Positions 28,267 through 38,722 of a stretch of DNA of 39,990 nt are shown in pieces. The notes under the pieces are model-generated. The model did no database searches, was not told where the DNA came from, and saw only the letters and a list, made by a program, of their open reading frames with translations. Both the position numbers and the translations under genes were made by a program. The DNA is from Deltaproteobacteria bacterium HGW-Deltaproteobacteria-1 (GTDB taxonomy: Bacteria; Desulfobacterota; Syntrophia; Syntrophales; Smithellaceae), in the NCBI GenBank assembly GCA_002840635.1, contig PHBN01000006.1:1-39990 (forward strand), written 5' to 3'. The first letter of the stretch is position 1. Each line of letters begins with the position of its first letter.

Positions 28267-28285
28267 TATACCCCATGGGGGTATA
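28267..28285. promoter_or_regulatory. CsoR/CstR-type operator TATACCCC-ATG-GGGGTATA
   Basis: Palindrome with C4/G4 tracts ending 4 bp from the start of the CsoR-like gene. Confidence 0.8.
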
Positions 28286-28356
28286 ATACGCATGAGGTGG
28301 CTTGCTGTCAAGGGGGCATTTATTGAAGGTATCGGGGCATTATGTTAAAAAAGTCT

Positions 28357-28839
28357 TTAGCAGGAAATGCGCACCATGGCCTCTTTTGAGAGCCTCACGA
28401 GGGTGCATCTGGCTTCGGAAAGTATGCAGCCGCGTTCGTCTTTGATCTCTCCCCGGACGATGATTTCCCGTTCCATGTCCTCCACCAGATAGCCCACAAT
28501 AAATAGCGGCATTTCCACATATGCGGGCTTGACGTATCGTATGCGCATCTCCTTGGTGACGAAGGTGCGTTCATTCCATAAGCCGAAGGGAACCCATGCC
28601 GTGATCTCATCGAGCAGCAGGGCTTGAAAACCGCCATGAAGGATGTTCCCCCACCCTGTCCAGTCATAGGTAGCGGTAAATTGCGTGCTGACAGAGGTTG
28701 GACCTTCCTTACGGAATCGAAGTTTAAGGCCGGATGGATTCTCAAGTCCGCAGACAAAGCAGCGCGGGACATCCGTCTGGACGGGGAGTAATTCTCCCAT
28801 GGCCGCATCATGGTATTTTTTTATCGCTTGTTCTTCCAT
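28357..28839 (-). CDS. PaaI-type hotdog-fold thioesterase
   Basis: CFVCGLENPSGLKLRFRKEGPTSVSTQFTATYDWTGWGNILHGGFQALLLDEITAW; start moved to MEEQAIKK (28839). Confidence 0.85.
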   Translation of the reverse strand: MEEQAIKKYHDAAMGELLPVQTDVPRCFVCGLENPSGLKLRFRKEGPTSVSTQFTATYDWTGWGNILHGGFQALLLDEITAWVPFGLWNERTFVTKEMRIRYVKPAYVEMPLFIVGYLVEDMEREIIVRGEIKDERGCILSEARCTLVRLSKEAMVRISC

Positions 28840-28883
28840 TGTTCCTCCTTGATGTTGCAGGCATGAACATCCAGCTTGAACAG

Positions 28884-29249
28884 CTATTGTCCTTTGTTCT
28901 TCTCGTGGAAATATTCCAGTACCTTCAGGGCGAATCTTGCGGTGACGGTTGCCGGTCCCCCGCCCATTTCCATGGCTACTTCCATGGATTCGATGATTTC
29001 CTGATCGGTTGCACCCGCCCTGAAGGATTCGCCGATATGCCACACCAGACAGGGCTCGCAATGAATGACTATCGATATGCTGACGGCCATCAGTTCCTTT
29101 GTTTTCTTGTCCAATGTTCCCTCTGCGAACGCTTCCCTGGCAAGGTCAACAAAGGCGCCATACGCCTTCGAGCGATCAGCCAGGAAATCATGGGCCTCTT
29201 TCCTGTCACGGCGTATCTTCTCGATCTTTTCAAAGTCCAATGTCTCCAT
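28884..29249 (-). CDS. Carboxymuconolactone decarboxylase (AhpD-like) family protein
   Basis: KELMAVSISIVIHCEPCLVWHIGESFRAGATDQEIIESMEVAMEMGGGPATV. Confidence 0.9.
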   Translation of the reverse strand: METLDFEKIEKIRRDRKEAHDFLADRSKAYGAFVDLAREAFAEGTLDKKTKELMAVSISIVIHCEPCLVWHIGESFRAGATDQEIIESMEVAMEMGGGPATVTARFALKVLEYFHEKNKGQ

Positions 29250-29421
29250 AGGTCATGCCTCCTGTTTTTTCTTTTCATATACAGGCGTTATCCATGGCAA
29301 ACAAGGCATAGGGTCGCAGATTAACGATGGGCACAGTTGCTATGCATTTCTGACTGTATCCATCACATTTGGGCATAACTGTATGTGCATCACCCACGGG
29401 GTTATGATATACAATACAGAT

Positions 29422-30864
29422 ATGAGAGCAGATCACATAAATGGCACGATGTTTCTGTACAGGCAGATCGCCGAAAAAATAAGCGGCATGATCACGGAAG
29501 GGACGTATCGGCCAAACGAGCGGATACCCTCCATCCGAAGTCTCAGTCGCCAGCTGCGTGTCAGTGTCAATACCGTCATGGAGGCATACGCCTCTCTGGA
29601 AAATATCGGCCTCATCGAAGCGCGTCCCCAGTCGGGTTATTACGTCCGCTATCCTTCTCCCGAGCCGAAGGCCATGCTGTCCCGAAAAGTGGCCATGGCA
29701 TACGTCGCACCGAACGATGTGATTCTGGGAGATGCCTCCCTGCAGATCATGCGTACATTGGCGGATCCATCCCTGGTTCCCCTCGGCCGGGGGGCGCCGA
29801 ACACCGACCTGCTGCCGTCCGACAAGCTGAACCGGATGCTGGCAAGCCAATCAAAACGTTTCCCCGGTCAGAGCGTTTCTTATGGTTCATTTCAGGGGAT
29901 CAGAAAGCTGCGCGTACAGATCGCCAGGCGTTTGCTCCATTCGGGCTGTACGGTGTCCGCAGACGATATCGTTATCACCTCGGGTTGTGTAGAAGCCGTC
30001 AACCTGGCTCTTCTGGCCACGTGCCGTTCCGGAGACACGGTAGCTTTGGGATCTCCCATTTATTACACCTTTCTCAATTCGGTCCAGTGGCTGGGACTCA
30101 AGGTCCTTGAAATCCCTTCCGTGCCCGGAGAGGGCATGAGCCTGGAGGTCTTGAGCTACGCCATGAAACAGACTCCGATCCGGGCGTGTATTGTCATTCC
30201 CAACTTCAACAATCCGCTCGGAACCCTCATGCCGGAAGAGAAGAAGCGGGAACTTGTGAAACTGCTGAGCAAGCAGGAAATTCCCCTCATTGAAGACGAC
30301 GTTTACAGTGATCTGGCTTTCGGCCCGGTCCATCCTTCCTCTGCCAAGGTGCATGATGAGAAAGGCATGGTTCTGTCATGCTCTTCTTTTTCCAAGACAC
30401 TTGCCCCCGGCTACCGCATCGGCTGGATCGTTCCCGGCAGGTTTCAGCAGAAGGTGGAACAGCTCAAGGCCCTCTTCAACATTGCCACGGCCTCACCGAC
30501 TCAACTTGCCGTCGCCGAGTTTCTTACCAATGGAGGGTATGATCACCATCTAAGGAAGATTCGCCGGGTCTATGCCCGTCAGGTGAACCAGATGCGCGAT
30601 GCCGTCATCAGTAATTTCCCGCAGGGAACCCGGGTGAGCAGACCCGAAGGCGGGTTCATTCTCTGGGTCGAATTACCCGAAGGGATAGATGCACTCAGGG
30701 TTTACGAAGAGGGACTGAAACAGGGAATCGGTATCGCCCCGGGTGTTCTGTTCACCACGGGCAACAGATACCAAAACTGCTTCCGGCTGAATGCCGCGTT
30801 CTGGTCGGATCAGATAGCGCAGGCGCTAGAGACCCTTGGCGAGATATCAGAATCAATGGTGTGA
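29422..30864 (+). CDS. MocR-type PLP-dependent aminotransferase/GntR transcriptional regulator
   Basis: MFLYRQIAEKISGMITEGTYRPNERIPSIRSLSRQLRVSVNTVMEAYASLENIGLIEARPQSGYYV then aminotransferase class I domain ...SCSSFSKTLAPGYRIGW; start moved from 29065. Confidence 0.93.
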   Translation: MRADHINGTMFLYRQIAEKISGMITEGTYRPNERIPSIRSLSRQLRVSVNTVMEAYASLENIGLIEARPQSGYYVRYPSPEPKAMLSRKVAMAYVAPNDVILGDASLQIMRTLADPSLVPLGRGAPNTDLLPSDKLNRMLASQSKRFPGQSVSYGSFQGIRKLRVQIARRLLHSGCTVSADDIVITSGCVEAVNLALLATCRSGDTVALGSPIYYTFLNSVQWLGLKVLEIPSVPGEGMSLEVLSYAMKQTPIRACIVIPNFNNPLGTLMPEEKKRELVKLLSKQEIPLIEDDVYSDLAFGPVHPSSAKVHDEKGMVLSCSSFSKTLAPGYRIGWIVPGRFQQKVEQLKALFNIATASPTQLAVAEFLTNGGYDHHLRKIRRVYARQVNQMRDAVISNFPQGTRVSRPEGGFILWVELPEGIDALRVYEEGLKQGIGIAPGVLFTTGNRYQNCFRLNAAFWSDQIAQALETLGEISESMV

Positions 30865-30967
30865 TCATCACTTTTGAACTGGCAGTCCCCGATTTTTCTT
30901 GACACGTGAAACTTATGGCCGCTATATTCGACAAACGTTATTCCAACCCCTGCTTTTGATGGATTGA

Positions 30968-32209
30968 ATGGAAATTATTCTATACATAATCTTAGCAGTC
31001 CTTCTGATCATTGTGGTGCTGCTCCTCTGGCAATTAAAGCGAAGCTCTATTGACTGGACGCCTTTGTCAGGCAAGCTGGAGGCCTTGCAGGATGCGCAGG
31101 AAAGAACGGACCGTTCCATGCGCGATGAGATTGCCCGGTCACGCACAGAAACACAATCGCAGTCGCAGCAGGAAAGAACGGAACTGGCGGGTTCACTGAA
31201 ATCTTTTGGCGATTCCGTCCAGACGCGTATGGCCGACATCGCCAAAATTCAAAATGATCAAATGGACGCAAAACTCAAGCAAATCCAGGAAGACAATACC
31301 CGCCAACTTGACCGCATGCGTGAAACCGTCGATGAAAAATTGCAAAACACGCTGGAAAAACGCCTGGGAGAATCCTTCAAACAGGTTTCCGAAAGGCTTG
31401 AGCAGGTCCATCAGGGTCTGGGCGACATGCGCACACTGGCTACGGGTGTGGGCGATTTGAAAAAAGTGCTCACCAACGTCAAGTCACGCGGCACCTGGGG
31501 TGAGGTCCAGTTGGGCGCGCTTTTGGAAGAGATATTGTCTCCGGAGCAATACTTAAAGAATGTCAAGATAAAGGATTCGGGAGCGGATTTTGTAGAATTC
31601 GCCATCAAGCTGCCCGGCCAGGGCGATTCGCCCTCCGATTTTGTGCTGATACCGGTGGATGCAAAATTCCCGATGGAAGACTACTCCCGGTTAATGGAAG
31701 CGCAGGAAAAAGGGGATGTATCCGTTGCGGAAGATGCTGTCCGGCAGTTGGTGAACAGCATAAAAAAGGCGGCGAAAGACATATGTCAAAAATACATCGA
31801 TCCTCCTAAAACGACGGATTTCGGCATTATGTTTCTGCCGTCGGAGGGATTATACGCCGAAGTGATCCGGCGTACAGAACTGATTCAACAGCTTCAGCGC
31901 GAATGCCGCATCGTGATTTCCGGCCCCTCAACCTTTGCCGCATTTCTCAACAGCCTGCAAATGGGGTTCCGCACGCTGGCCATCCAGAAACGCTCAGGCG
32001 AGGTCTGGAAAGTGCTGGGTGAAGTGAAGGCGGCGTTCGGCCGGTTCGGCGACTCACTCGATGCGGTGCGTAAAAGACTGGACCAGGCCGCAAGCTCCGT
32101 GGACGACGCGCAGAAAAAGACGAAGACGCTTGCCAACAAATTAAAAGCTGTTGAATCCCTCCCGGGTACTTCCGATAATGTGACAATTGCGGACACCGAA
32201 GCGGAGTGA
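30968..32209 (+). CDS. rmuC: DNA recombination protein RmuC homolog
   Basis: N-terminal TM helix, coiled coil, then SRGTWGEVQLGALLEEILSPEQYLKNVKIKDSGADFVEFAIKLPG...VDAKFPMEDYSRL. Confidence 0.93.
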   Translation: MEIILYIILAVLLIIVVLLLWQLKRSSIDWTPLSGKLEALQDAQERTDRSMRDEIARSRTETQSQSQQERTELAGSLKSFGDSVQTRMADIAKIQNDQMDAKLKQIQEDNTRQLDRMRETVDEKLQNTLEKRLGESFKQVSERLEQVHQGLGDMRTLATGVGDLKKVLTNVKSRGTWGEVQLGALLEEILSPEQYLKNVKIKDSGADFVEFAIKLPGQGDSPSDFVLIPVDAKFPMEDYSRLMEAQEKGDVSVAEDAVRQLVNSIKKAAKDICQKYIDPPKTTDFGIMFLPSEGLYAEVIRRTELIQQLQRECRIVISGPSTFAAFLNSLQMGFRTLAIQKRSGEVWKVLGEVKAAFGRFGDSLDAVRKRLDQAASSVDDAQKKTKTLANKLKAVESLPGTSDNVTIADTEAE

Positions 32210-32270
32210 GCAGGCGTCATCACACCTTCCGCTGATGTAGAATTCGAGCCCACCTGAAACTTTTACGAGG

Positions 32271-32297
32271 AGAATTAATGGTCAAACCATTAATTCT
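32271..32297. repeat. Hairpin AGAATTAATGG-TCAAA-CCATTAATTCT downstream of rmuC
   Basis: 11-bp perfect stem. Confidence 0.7.
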
Positions 32298-32304
32298 GAC
32301 ATTA

Positions 32305-32375
32305 TATTATAAGTAGGGCGTGTTCCCCGAACACGCCGTTATTTTTCGGATTGCTCGGGGAGCAATCCCTGCATA
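32305..32375. repeat. ~70-bp direct repeat, copy 1 (TATTATAAGTAGGGCGTGTTCCCCGAACACGCC...GGATTGCTCGGGGAGCAATCC...GCATA)
   Basis: Near-identical sequence at 32569-32638; contains two internal palindromes. Confidence 0.85.
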
Positions 32376-32401
32376 CTCCCGTTGGTTCAGTCATGTTCGG
32401 A

Positions 32402-32547
32402 CTGTTGCCCAAACGATATCCCTTTGAGCGGCCATTGAAGGCGTTTTGTCTCATAAATCAAGGCGCAGCGAAAGATCAGTAATGACAACTGTTTGAGCCG
32501 TTATTCAAAACGCGCTTAGGCGAGCGAAAAGGATATTTGGGCAACAG
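32402..32547. repeat. 146-bp segment bounded by inverted repeats CTGTTGCCCAAA...TTTGGGCAACAG (with adjacent GATATCC/GGATAT)
   Basis: 12-bp perfect terminal inverted repeat; sits between the two 70-bp direct repeats. Confidence 0.75.
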
Positions 32548-32568
32548 CCCGCTTAATCTTGTCATTTG

Positions 32569-32638
32569 TATTATAAGCAGGGCGCGTTCCCCGAACACGC
32601 CGTTGTTTTGCGGATTGCTCAGGATCAATTCCTGCATA
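32569..32638. repeat. ~70-bp direct repeat, copy 2
   Basis: TATTATAAGCAGGGCGCGTTCCCCGAACACGCCGTTGTTTTGCGGATTGCTCAGGATCAATTCCTGCATA. Confidence 0.85.
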
Positions 32639-32717
32639 TCACGAAAAAAAAGAAAAGGGTCAGGGGAAAAAGTACAAACGCTGTTAACTATGTATTGCTT
32701 AACATAATGGTAGGGCT

Positions 32718-32741
32718 GGCGCTTCGACAGGCTCAGCGACC
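32718..32741. repeat. Isolated REP-like palindrome GGCGCTTCGACAGGCTCAGCGACC
   Basis: Same TTCGACAGGCTCAG core as the repeats around the GIY-YIG gene. Confidence 0.75.
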
Positions 32742-32827
32742 GTTAACACATGCCCAACATTTTCTTGACATACCGCGAAATTTTCCTATAAAGTAAGCCA
32801 CAAAAATAAATGTCTTGAGAATATTGT

Positions 32828-33313
32828 TTGAAAAATATGTCAATAAAACAAACCATTCTCATTTGCGCCTTCCTGCTGCTGAGTATAGTTGATGCCGGCG
32901 CGGAAATGTTTAAACTGCCGGCCGTTCATCAGCAGGACAGCCTTGTGAGGTTTGCTGAATCTTTTATCGGGACGCCGTATGTATATGCCGGCAACGGTGA
33001 GAGAGGTTTTGACTGTTCGGGCTTTGTGCACTTCGTTTATAAAAATTTTGGCATTGAGGTCCCCAGAATTTCATCCGCGTATTCGGGCTTTGGAGAGACA
33101 GTGACCCTTGAAGACTGTCAAAAAGGTGATATCATTTTATTCACCGGTACAAACTACAACCGTGCATCAGTCGGGCATGTGGGAATCATCGTTTCTGACC
33201 GGGGAGAACCCATCCGGTTTATTCACTCTTCATCTTCCAGAAAAAATCGGGGCGTTACAATAACCGATTATCACAATTCAAAATATCCCCCAGGTCGAAT
33301 TTTATCATCGTAG
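32828..33313 (+). CDS. Exported NlpC/P60 family cell-wall peptidase
   Basis: AESFIGTPYVYAGNGERGFDCSGFVHFVYKNFGIEVPRISSAYSGFG...GDIILFTG...VGHVGIIV. Confidence 0.93.
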   Translation: MKNMSIKQTILICAFLLLSIVDAGAEMFKLPAVHQQDSLVRFAESFIGTPYVYAGNGERGFDCSGFVHFVYKNFGIEVPRISSAYSGFGETVTLEDCQKGDIILFTGTNYNRASVGHVGIIVSDRGEPIRFIHSSSSRKNRGVTITDYHNSKYPPGRILSS

Positions 33314-33315
33314 CT

Positions 33316-33912
33316 TTGTTGTTGCTGTGTTTCCCGGCGACGGCATTGTGTGAAGACTGTAACGATTATAAAAGTACCACGGATGAAATTAAATCAACGT
33401 TAACGATTGATCCTAAAATGCGGTCTGTCTTTTTCGATTCTTATGAATCTTCTTATCCCTGGTATATTATAAGGCATGAGGATGGCACTTTTGAAAGCGT
33501 AATTGAAGGGAAAATAAGCGAGCGGGACAAAAAGCCTGTCGAACATACTTCCAATTGCGTCAGCACGCATCAGGGACGACACATCATGGAATTTGCCGAC
33601 GCGACTTATGATTCCGGTGTCTTGATATTGGAGATCTCTGGCGGCATGCCTGCGTATTTCAGCTCATTGAGGATCATCGTAAAAGGGGTTGATTTTTTAT
33701 GCCGGTTCAAGGGAGTTTATCCGGCACCGGTTTCGAATTGCAAACGGAATATCATTGCAAAAAAGTTAGTATTCAAGGACAGGGAAATTAAAAAAGGAAG
33801 AAGATTGTTTGCCTGGGTGTCTGTCGAATTTGAAGAAACATCAACATACCAAGGTGTGGCTGAAACCAGCAGGCACAAAATAGAAGGGTATATAAAACCT
33901 GTAGTAAAATAA
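33316..33912 (+). CDS. Hypothetical exported protein
   Basis: Signal-peptide-like N-terminus (LLLLCFPATALCEDC...), tightly coupled to the NlpC/P60 gene; true start may overlap the upstream gene. Confidence 0.6.
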   Translation: MLLLCFPATALCEDCNDYKSTTDEIKSTLTIDPKMRSVFFDSYESSYPWYIIRHEDGTFESVIEGKISERDKKPVEHTSNCVSTHQGRHIMEFADATYDSGVLILEISGGMPAYFSSLRIIVKGVDFLCRFKGVYPAPVSNCKRNIIAKKLVFKDREIKKGRRLFAWVSVEFEETSTYQGVAETSRHKIEGYIKPVVK

Positions 33913-34011
33913 AAGGCAACCGCGTAATCGGGGAAGCCTGCTGGGTGTTTCATCAGAGACAGGTCCACGGATAGCGGATAAAAGAACTGTGTTTGTCGGC
34001 TGGCTGAACCG

Positions 34012-35073
34012 TTATGGATGCGACGATTTTTTCTTTTTTTTATTTGATTCGGTAATACAGGCGTTTTTGCCATCAATACCACAGCGGCACATGTCGATCT
34101 CCCGGGTTGGTGTAAGGCCCAGATCAATAATCATTTCGTAATCCAGCTTGCTATCCCGGCCCGTTGTCGTCAGATAGTTTCCGGTCATCAGGGAATTGGC
34201 CCCCGCGATGATACCCAGCGGCAGGAGCTGCCTCAGATTTTTTTCCTTACCGCCGCAAAGTTTGATGTCCTTATCCGGCAGCATGAAACGGAAAACGGCG
34301 ATGGTCATGAGTATTTCCATGGGTGTCAGGGGGGACAGATGGTCCAGCGGCGTACCTTTGATCGGATTGAGAATATTGAGCGGAATCGAATCGACATCCA
34401 GTTTGCGCAAGGCTGCGGCAAGCTCAATGCGATGAGTGACGCTTTCCCCCAAGCCGATCAGCGCACCTGCGCAAACACTCAGTCCCGCCGCTTTTGCGGC
34501 GCGGATGGTTTCAACGTTTTCTTCATAATCGTGTGTGGTGCAGATATTCTTGAAAAAACTGCGGGCTGTCTCCAGATTGTGATGATAGCGATACAGCCCG
34601 GCGGCTTTGAGTTCACGCGCTCTGTCTGCGTTGATAATACCCAGCGACGCGCACGGAGAAATGCCGATTTTATTCATGCCCTCAATGGCCTTAAAAATTT
34701 GCATCCATTCTTTTTTGGTTTTGACGGATTTTCCGCTGGTGACGATGCCGAAGAATTCCGCCCCGTCTTTTTTTGCCTGGGCCGCTTCAGAGATCATCTG
34801 CCTGGCCGGTTTGAGCGGATAGGAAGGGACATCGGTTGAATAGTGAGAGGACTGCGCGCAGAATTTGCAGTCCTCGGAACAGCGTCCTGATTTGGCGTTG
34901 GTGATGCCGCAAAGAATGACATTTTTGCCTTTAAAGTGTTCGCGGATCTGGGATGCCGCAGCCAGAATGCGGTAAGGGCTGCCTGCTCCCTCGATGAAAA
35001 GCTCCAGTGCTTCGGATGCGCTGATGCCGTTTCCTTTCAGGGCCTTGTGGTTCAGTTTGTCGATCAGATCCAT
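34012..35073 (-). CDS. bioB: Biotin synthase
   Basis: ITNAKSGRCSEDCKFCAQSSHYSTDVPSYPLK (radical SAM CxxxCxxC) ...NPIKGTPLDHLSPLTPMEIL. Confidence 0.97.
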   Translation of the reverse strand: MDLIDKLNHKALKGNGISASEALELFIEGAGSPYRILAAASQIREHFKGKNVILCGITNAKSGRCSEDCKFCAQSSHYSTDVPSYPLKPARQMISEAAQAKKDGAEFFGIVTSGKSVKTKKEWMQIFKAIEGMNKIGISPCASLGIINADRARELKAAGLYRYHHNLETARSFFKNICTTHDYEENVETIRAAKAAGLSVCAGALIGLGESVTHRIELAAALRKLDVDSIPLNILNPIKGTPLDHLSPLTPMEILMTIAVFRFMLPDKDIKLCGGKEKNLRQLLPLGIIAGANSLMTGNYLTTTGRDSKLDYEMIIDLGLTPTREIDMCRCGIDGKNACITESNKKKKKSSHP

Positions 35074-35297
35074 GCTCTTTTTTCCTGTCTTTCGTGCCCG
35101 GGCGGTTCATAGATGAACGGGAACACCATGTTCTCTTAGGTGTTCCAAACAGTGAAATCGCTTTATCACAACTTTGGATTAAAAAGAACAGGGAGGAGAA
35201 AAATATTTTGTGTATATTTTCTGCCCGGTGGCTAAACTTTCTTTCGTTGCCATGCGCAACATCTTTTGATATGGCAGTGCAAACAGGTTGACAGGTT

Positions 35298-36026
35298 GTG
35301 AATTTGACTAGGGGAATTTATATAATCGGCACGGATACGGGTGTGGGCAAAACCGCGGTTGCCGCGGGGCTGATGTGCCTGCTTCTAAAAAATAAATGCC
35401 GGGCGGGGTATTTCAAGCCGGTGGCCAGTGGTGTGAAAGTTGTTGACGGTGTTTCGGTATCCGCGGATGCGGCTTTTGTCAACGTTGTGTCCGGATTCGC
35501 TCAAAAGCCCGAGCAGGTGACGCCTTTTGTATATGCCGATGCTGTTTCGCCGCATCTGGCCGCGAGGATGGCCGGCCGGCCGATTGACAGGAATGTTATC
35601 AGAAGAAGCCTTGATGAATTGAAGATCCGCTACGATTGGATTGTCGCGGAGGGCGCGGGAGGTCTGGCCGTCCCCCTGAACGATGAGGAGTTCATGCAGT
35701 ATGATTTGATCCGTGAACTGAAGTTTCCATGCCTGCTGGTTGCGCGCGCCGGACTGGGGACGATTAATCACACGCTGCTGACACTCGGTTTTGCCAAAAG
35801 CGCCGGCCTGACCGTCAGGGGCATCATTATAAACGGAATGGGCGATTCGCTAATCGAACGGGACAATGCTGAAACGATCAAAAAGATGTCGGGTGTCGAA
35901 GCCGTTTTTACGCTGCCGATTGTGTCGTCACTGAACACGGAAACCCTTCAGACCGGAAATCTCGGGGAAATCTTCGAACAGACCGTCCGTTTTGATGACA
36001 TCATCAGCACAATGGATATCATCTAA
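35298..36026 (+). CDS. bioD: Dethiobiotin synthase
   Basis: GIYIIGTDTGVGKTAVAAGLMCLLLKNKCRAGYFKPVASG; GTG start. Confidence 0.95.
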   Translation: MNLTRGIYIIGTDTGVGKTAVAAGLMCLLLKNKCRAGYFKPVASGVKVVDGVSVSADAAFVNVVSGFAQKPEQVTPFVYADAVSPHLAARMAGRPIDRNVIRRSLDELKIRYDWIVAEGAGGLAVPLNDEEFMQYDLIRELKFPCLLVARAGLGTINHTLLTLGFAKSAGLTVRGIIINGMGDSLIERDNAETIKKMSGVEAVFTLPIVSSLNTETLQTGNLGEIFEQTVRFDDIISTMDII

Positions 36027-36028
36027 AG

Positions 36029-37204
36029 ATGACAGAAAATTTGTTTGATAAAAAATTGCAGAAGATCAAGGCAGACGGACTTTACCGGCAGATGAAGTAT
36101 CTGCTTTCGCCGCAGGGTTCGCATGTGCGCATTGTGGGTGAGGATATCCTGATGCTGTCCTCCAACAGCTACCTGGGGCTTTGTTTCGACGAGAGACTCA
36201 GAAAAGCTGCGCACGCCGCGCTCGAACAATATGGTACGGGCTCCGGCGGTTCGCGGTTGACCACGGGCAGTTACGACATTCATAAAAGACTGGAAGAGGA
36301 AATTGCCGCATTTAAAGGTACAGAAGCGGCATTGGTTTTCGGCACCGGCTACATGGCCAATGTCGGTATCATCTCCGCGGTTGCCTCCAAAAGCTGGGTG
36401 ATTTTTTCCGATCGCCTCAATCATGCCAGCATTATCGATGGCTGCCGGCTTTCCGGTGCCGAAATTGCCGTCTATGCGCATTGCGATCCAGCGGATCTGG
36501 AGCGGAAAATCAGTCAATTCCCGGGAAGGCCTGGTTTGATTGTTACCGACGGACTGTTCAGCGTCGATGGCGACATTGCGCCCCTTCCTTCGCTTGTGGA
36601 AATTGCCCGGAGGCATAAGCTTCTGCTGATGGTCGATGATGCCCATGCCACGGGCGTTCTGGGGAAAAATGGAGGAGGCACGACGGAACACTTCGGCCTT
36701 GACGAAGGCATCGATATCGCGATGGGGACGCTGAGCAAGGCTTTGGCCAGCGAGGGCGGCTTTGTTGCGGGTTCGCACAGCCTGATCGATTACCTTGCCA
36801 ATACGGCGCGCAGTTTTATTTTTTCAACCGCTCTATCTCCGGCGACGATTGCGGTATCCCTCGCGGCGCTGGATATTATCCGCAAAGAACCTGCGGCGAG
36901 GGTAACGTTGTGCGAACATTCCCTCTGGTTCAGGGAAGAGCTCCGCACGATGGGTTTTGATGTGGCGGACTATCCCACGCCGATCATTTCCATCGTCCTG
37001 GGACGTCCGGACGTGGCGGTCGATTTCAGCAAACGACTGATGGAAAATCGTATTTTTGTTTCCGCCATCCGGCCGCCAACCGTGCCTGCGGGCACCAGCC
37101 GGCTAAGGATCAACATCATGGCCACCCATACGAAAGGTGAACTCACGCGGGGCCTTGAGGCCATCGGGGATGTCGGGCGTGCGTTAGGCGTGATTACGTC
37201 GTGA
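36029..37204 (+). CDS. bioF: 8-amino-7-oxononanoate synthase
   Basis: [64 protein letters not shown]. Confidence 0.96.
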   Translation: MTENLFDKKLQKIKADGLYRQMKYLLSPQGSHVRIVGEDILMLSSNSYLGLCFDERLRKAAHAALEQYGTGSGGSRLTTGSYDIHKRLEEEIAAFKGTEAALVFGTGYMANVGIISAVASKSWVIFSDRLNHASIIDGCRLSGAEIAVYAHCDPADLERKISQFPGRPGLIVTDGLFSVDGDIAPLPSLVEIARRHKLLLMVDDAHATGVLGKNGGGTTEHFGLDEGIDIAMGTLSKALASEGGFVAGSHSLIDYLANTARSFIFSTALSPATIAVSLAALDIIRKEPAARVTLCEHSLWFREELRTMGFDVADYPTPIISIVLGRPDVAVDFSKRLMENRIFVSAIRPPTVPAGTSRLRINIMATHTKGELTRGLEAIGDVGRALGVITS

Positions 37205-38568
37205 AGCGCAAGGAGGACGGCTTGAATATTTTGCAACAGAAAGATCTGAACTATATCTGGCATCCCTGTTCGCAGATGAAAGACTACGAAGACTTTCCGC
37301 CGATTATCATTGAGCGGGGCAAAGGCGCGTACCTGTATGATACGGAAGGCCGGAGCTACCTTGATGCCGTGTCGTCCTGGTGGGTGAATCTTTTCGGTCA
37401 CGCCAACGAAAGAATCAACAAAGCGCTGTGCGATCAAGCTCAAAAGTTGGAGCACGTTATCTTCGCGGATTTCTCCCATGAGCCGGCCATTGATCTGGCT
37501 CAGAAAATTGTCGAAATCACACCCGCAACGCTCAATAAAGTTTTCTTTGCCGATAACGGATCATCAGCGGTGGAAGCGGCGCTGAAAATGAGTTTTCATT
37601 ATCATCAGCAAGCCGGCCGCACGGGAAAAACCGGGTTTGCCGCCGTCACGGACGCCTATCACGGAGAAACGCTGGGGGCGCTTGCCGTAGGCGGTCTGGA
37701 CCTCTACAGTCAAATCTACAGGCCCTTGCTTATCAATACATTTAGAGCAGCGGGACCGGACTGCTACCGCTGCCCTTACGGAAAAAACCGCGAAACCTGC
37801 AATGCCGAATGTTTTGAATCCCTGGAGAGCCTGGTAACAGAACACGCGGATGAAATCTGTGGAGTAATCATCGAACCGCTGGTTCAGTGCGCGGCGGGTA
37901 TGAAAATCTATCCGCCCGTATACCTGAAAAAAGTGCGGCAGCTTTGCACAAAACACAACATTCATTTTATTGCCGATGAAATAGCCGTCGGTTTCGGCCG
38001 CACGGGCAAAATGTTTGCCTGCGAACACGCTGATGTCAGCCCCGACATGATGTGCCTGTCCAAAGGCATTACGGCAGGCTATCTGCCGCTGTCTCTGGTT
38101 GTGACGACGGATGAGATTTATTCGGCTTTTTACGCGAATTACACGGAACTCAAGGCGTTTCTGCACTCGCACAGCTATACCGGCAATGCGCTGGCCTGCG
38201 CGGTTGCCCGCGAATCGTTGCGCATTTTCCGCGAGGAGGATGTGCTGGCCCGGAATGAACGGAAAAGCCGGATGATGAGCGAAACAGTGAAGGAGCTCTT
38301 TGACGGCCATCCCTTTGTAGGTGAATACCGGCAGCAGGGCATGATCGGCGCGCTGGAACTGGTGGGGGACAGAAAAACAAAGAAGGCATTTGACTGGCAG
38401 AAAAGAGTCGGTTATGCCATTTACCGTATCGCGCTCACCAAAGGAGTCCTGCTTCGTCCGCTGGGCAACGTCATTTATTTTATGCCACCTTATGTGGTCC
38501 AAAAGAAGGATATTGAAAAGATGGTAGGTGTGGCGCTTGAGTCGATCAACCAGTATTTCAATTTATAA
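37201..38568 (+). CDS. bioA: Adenosylmethionine-8-amino-7-oxononanoate aminotransferase
   Basis: [59 protein letters not shown]. Confidence 0.96.
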   Translation: MKRKEDGLNILQQKDLNYIWHPCSQMKDYEDFPPIIIERGKGAYLYDTEGRSYLDAVSSWWVNLFGHANERINKALCDQAQKLEHVIFADFSHEPAIDLAQKIVEITPATLNKVFFADNGSSAVEAALKMSFHYHQQAGRTGKTGFAAVTDAYHGETLGALAVGGLDLYSQIYRPLLINTFRAAGPDCYRCPYGKNRETCNAECFESLESLVTEHADEICGVIIEPLVQCAAGMKIYPPVYLKKVRQLCTKHNIHFIADEIAVGFGRTGKMFACEHADVSPDMMCLSKGITAGYLPLSLVVTTDEIYSAFYANYTELKAFLHSHSYTGNALACAVARESLRIFREEDVLARNERKSRMMSETVKELFDGHPFVGEYRQQGMIGALELVGDRKTKKAFDWQKRVGYAIYRIALTKGVLLRPLGNVIYFMPPYVVQKKDIEKMVGVALESINQYFNL

Positions 38569-38722
38569 AAATAATTATTTAACATATTGATATAATAAAA
38601 TATTCAGCAGACTGTTTCCTGTTGAATAAGCACTTGACATTCTGGAACTTGACACTAATATATGACATAATTTTAAAGTTGTTAATTTAACTGCAAAATG
38701 TCTGTCGCCATGATTTGAACAG

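Noticed and set aside
28840-29061. N-terminal 74 residues of ORF 28357..29061
   Set aside because: Overlaps the CMD gene and reads as low-quality antisense; PaaI homology starts at MEEQAIKK.
32566-32796. 76-aa ORF in the rmuC-NlpC intergenic region
   Set aside because: Lies almost wholly within the direct repeat and REP sequence; no RBS or homology.
35074-35297. Possible BirA/BioR operator between divergent bioB and bioDFA
   Set aside because: No convincing TTGTAAACC-type or other palindrome found by eye, so not reported as a feature.
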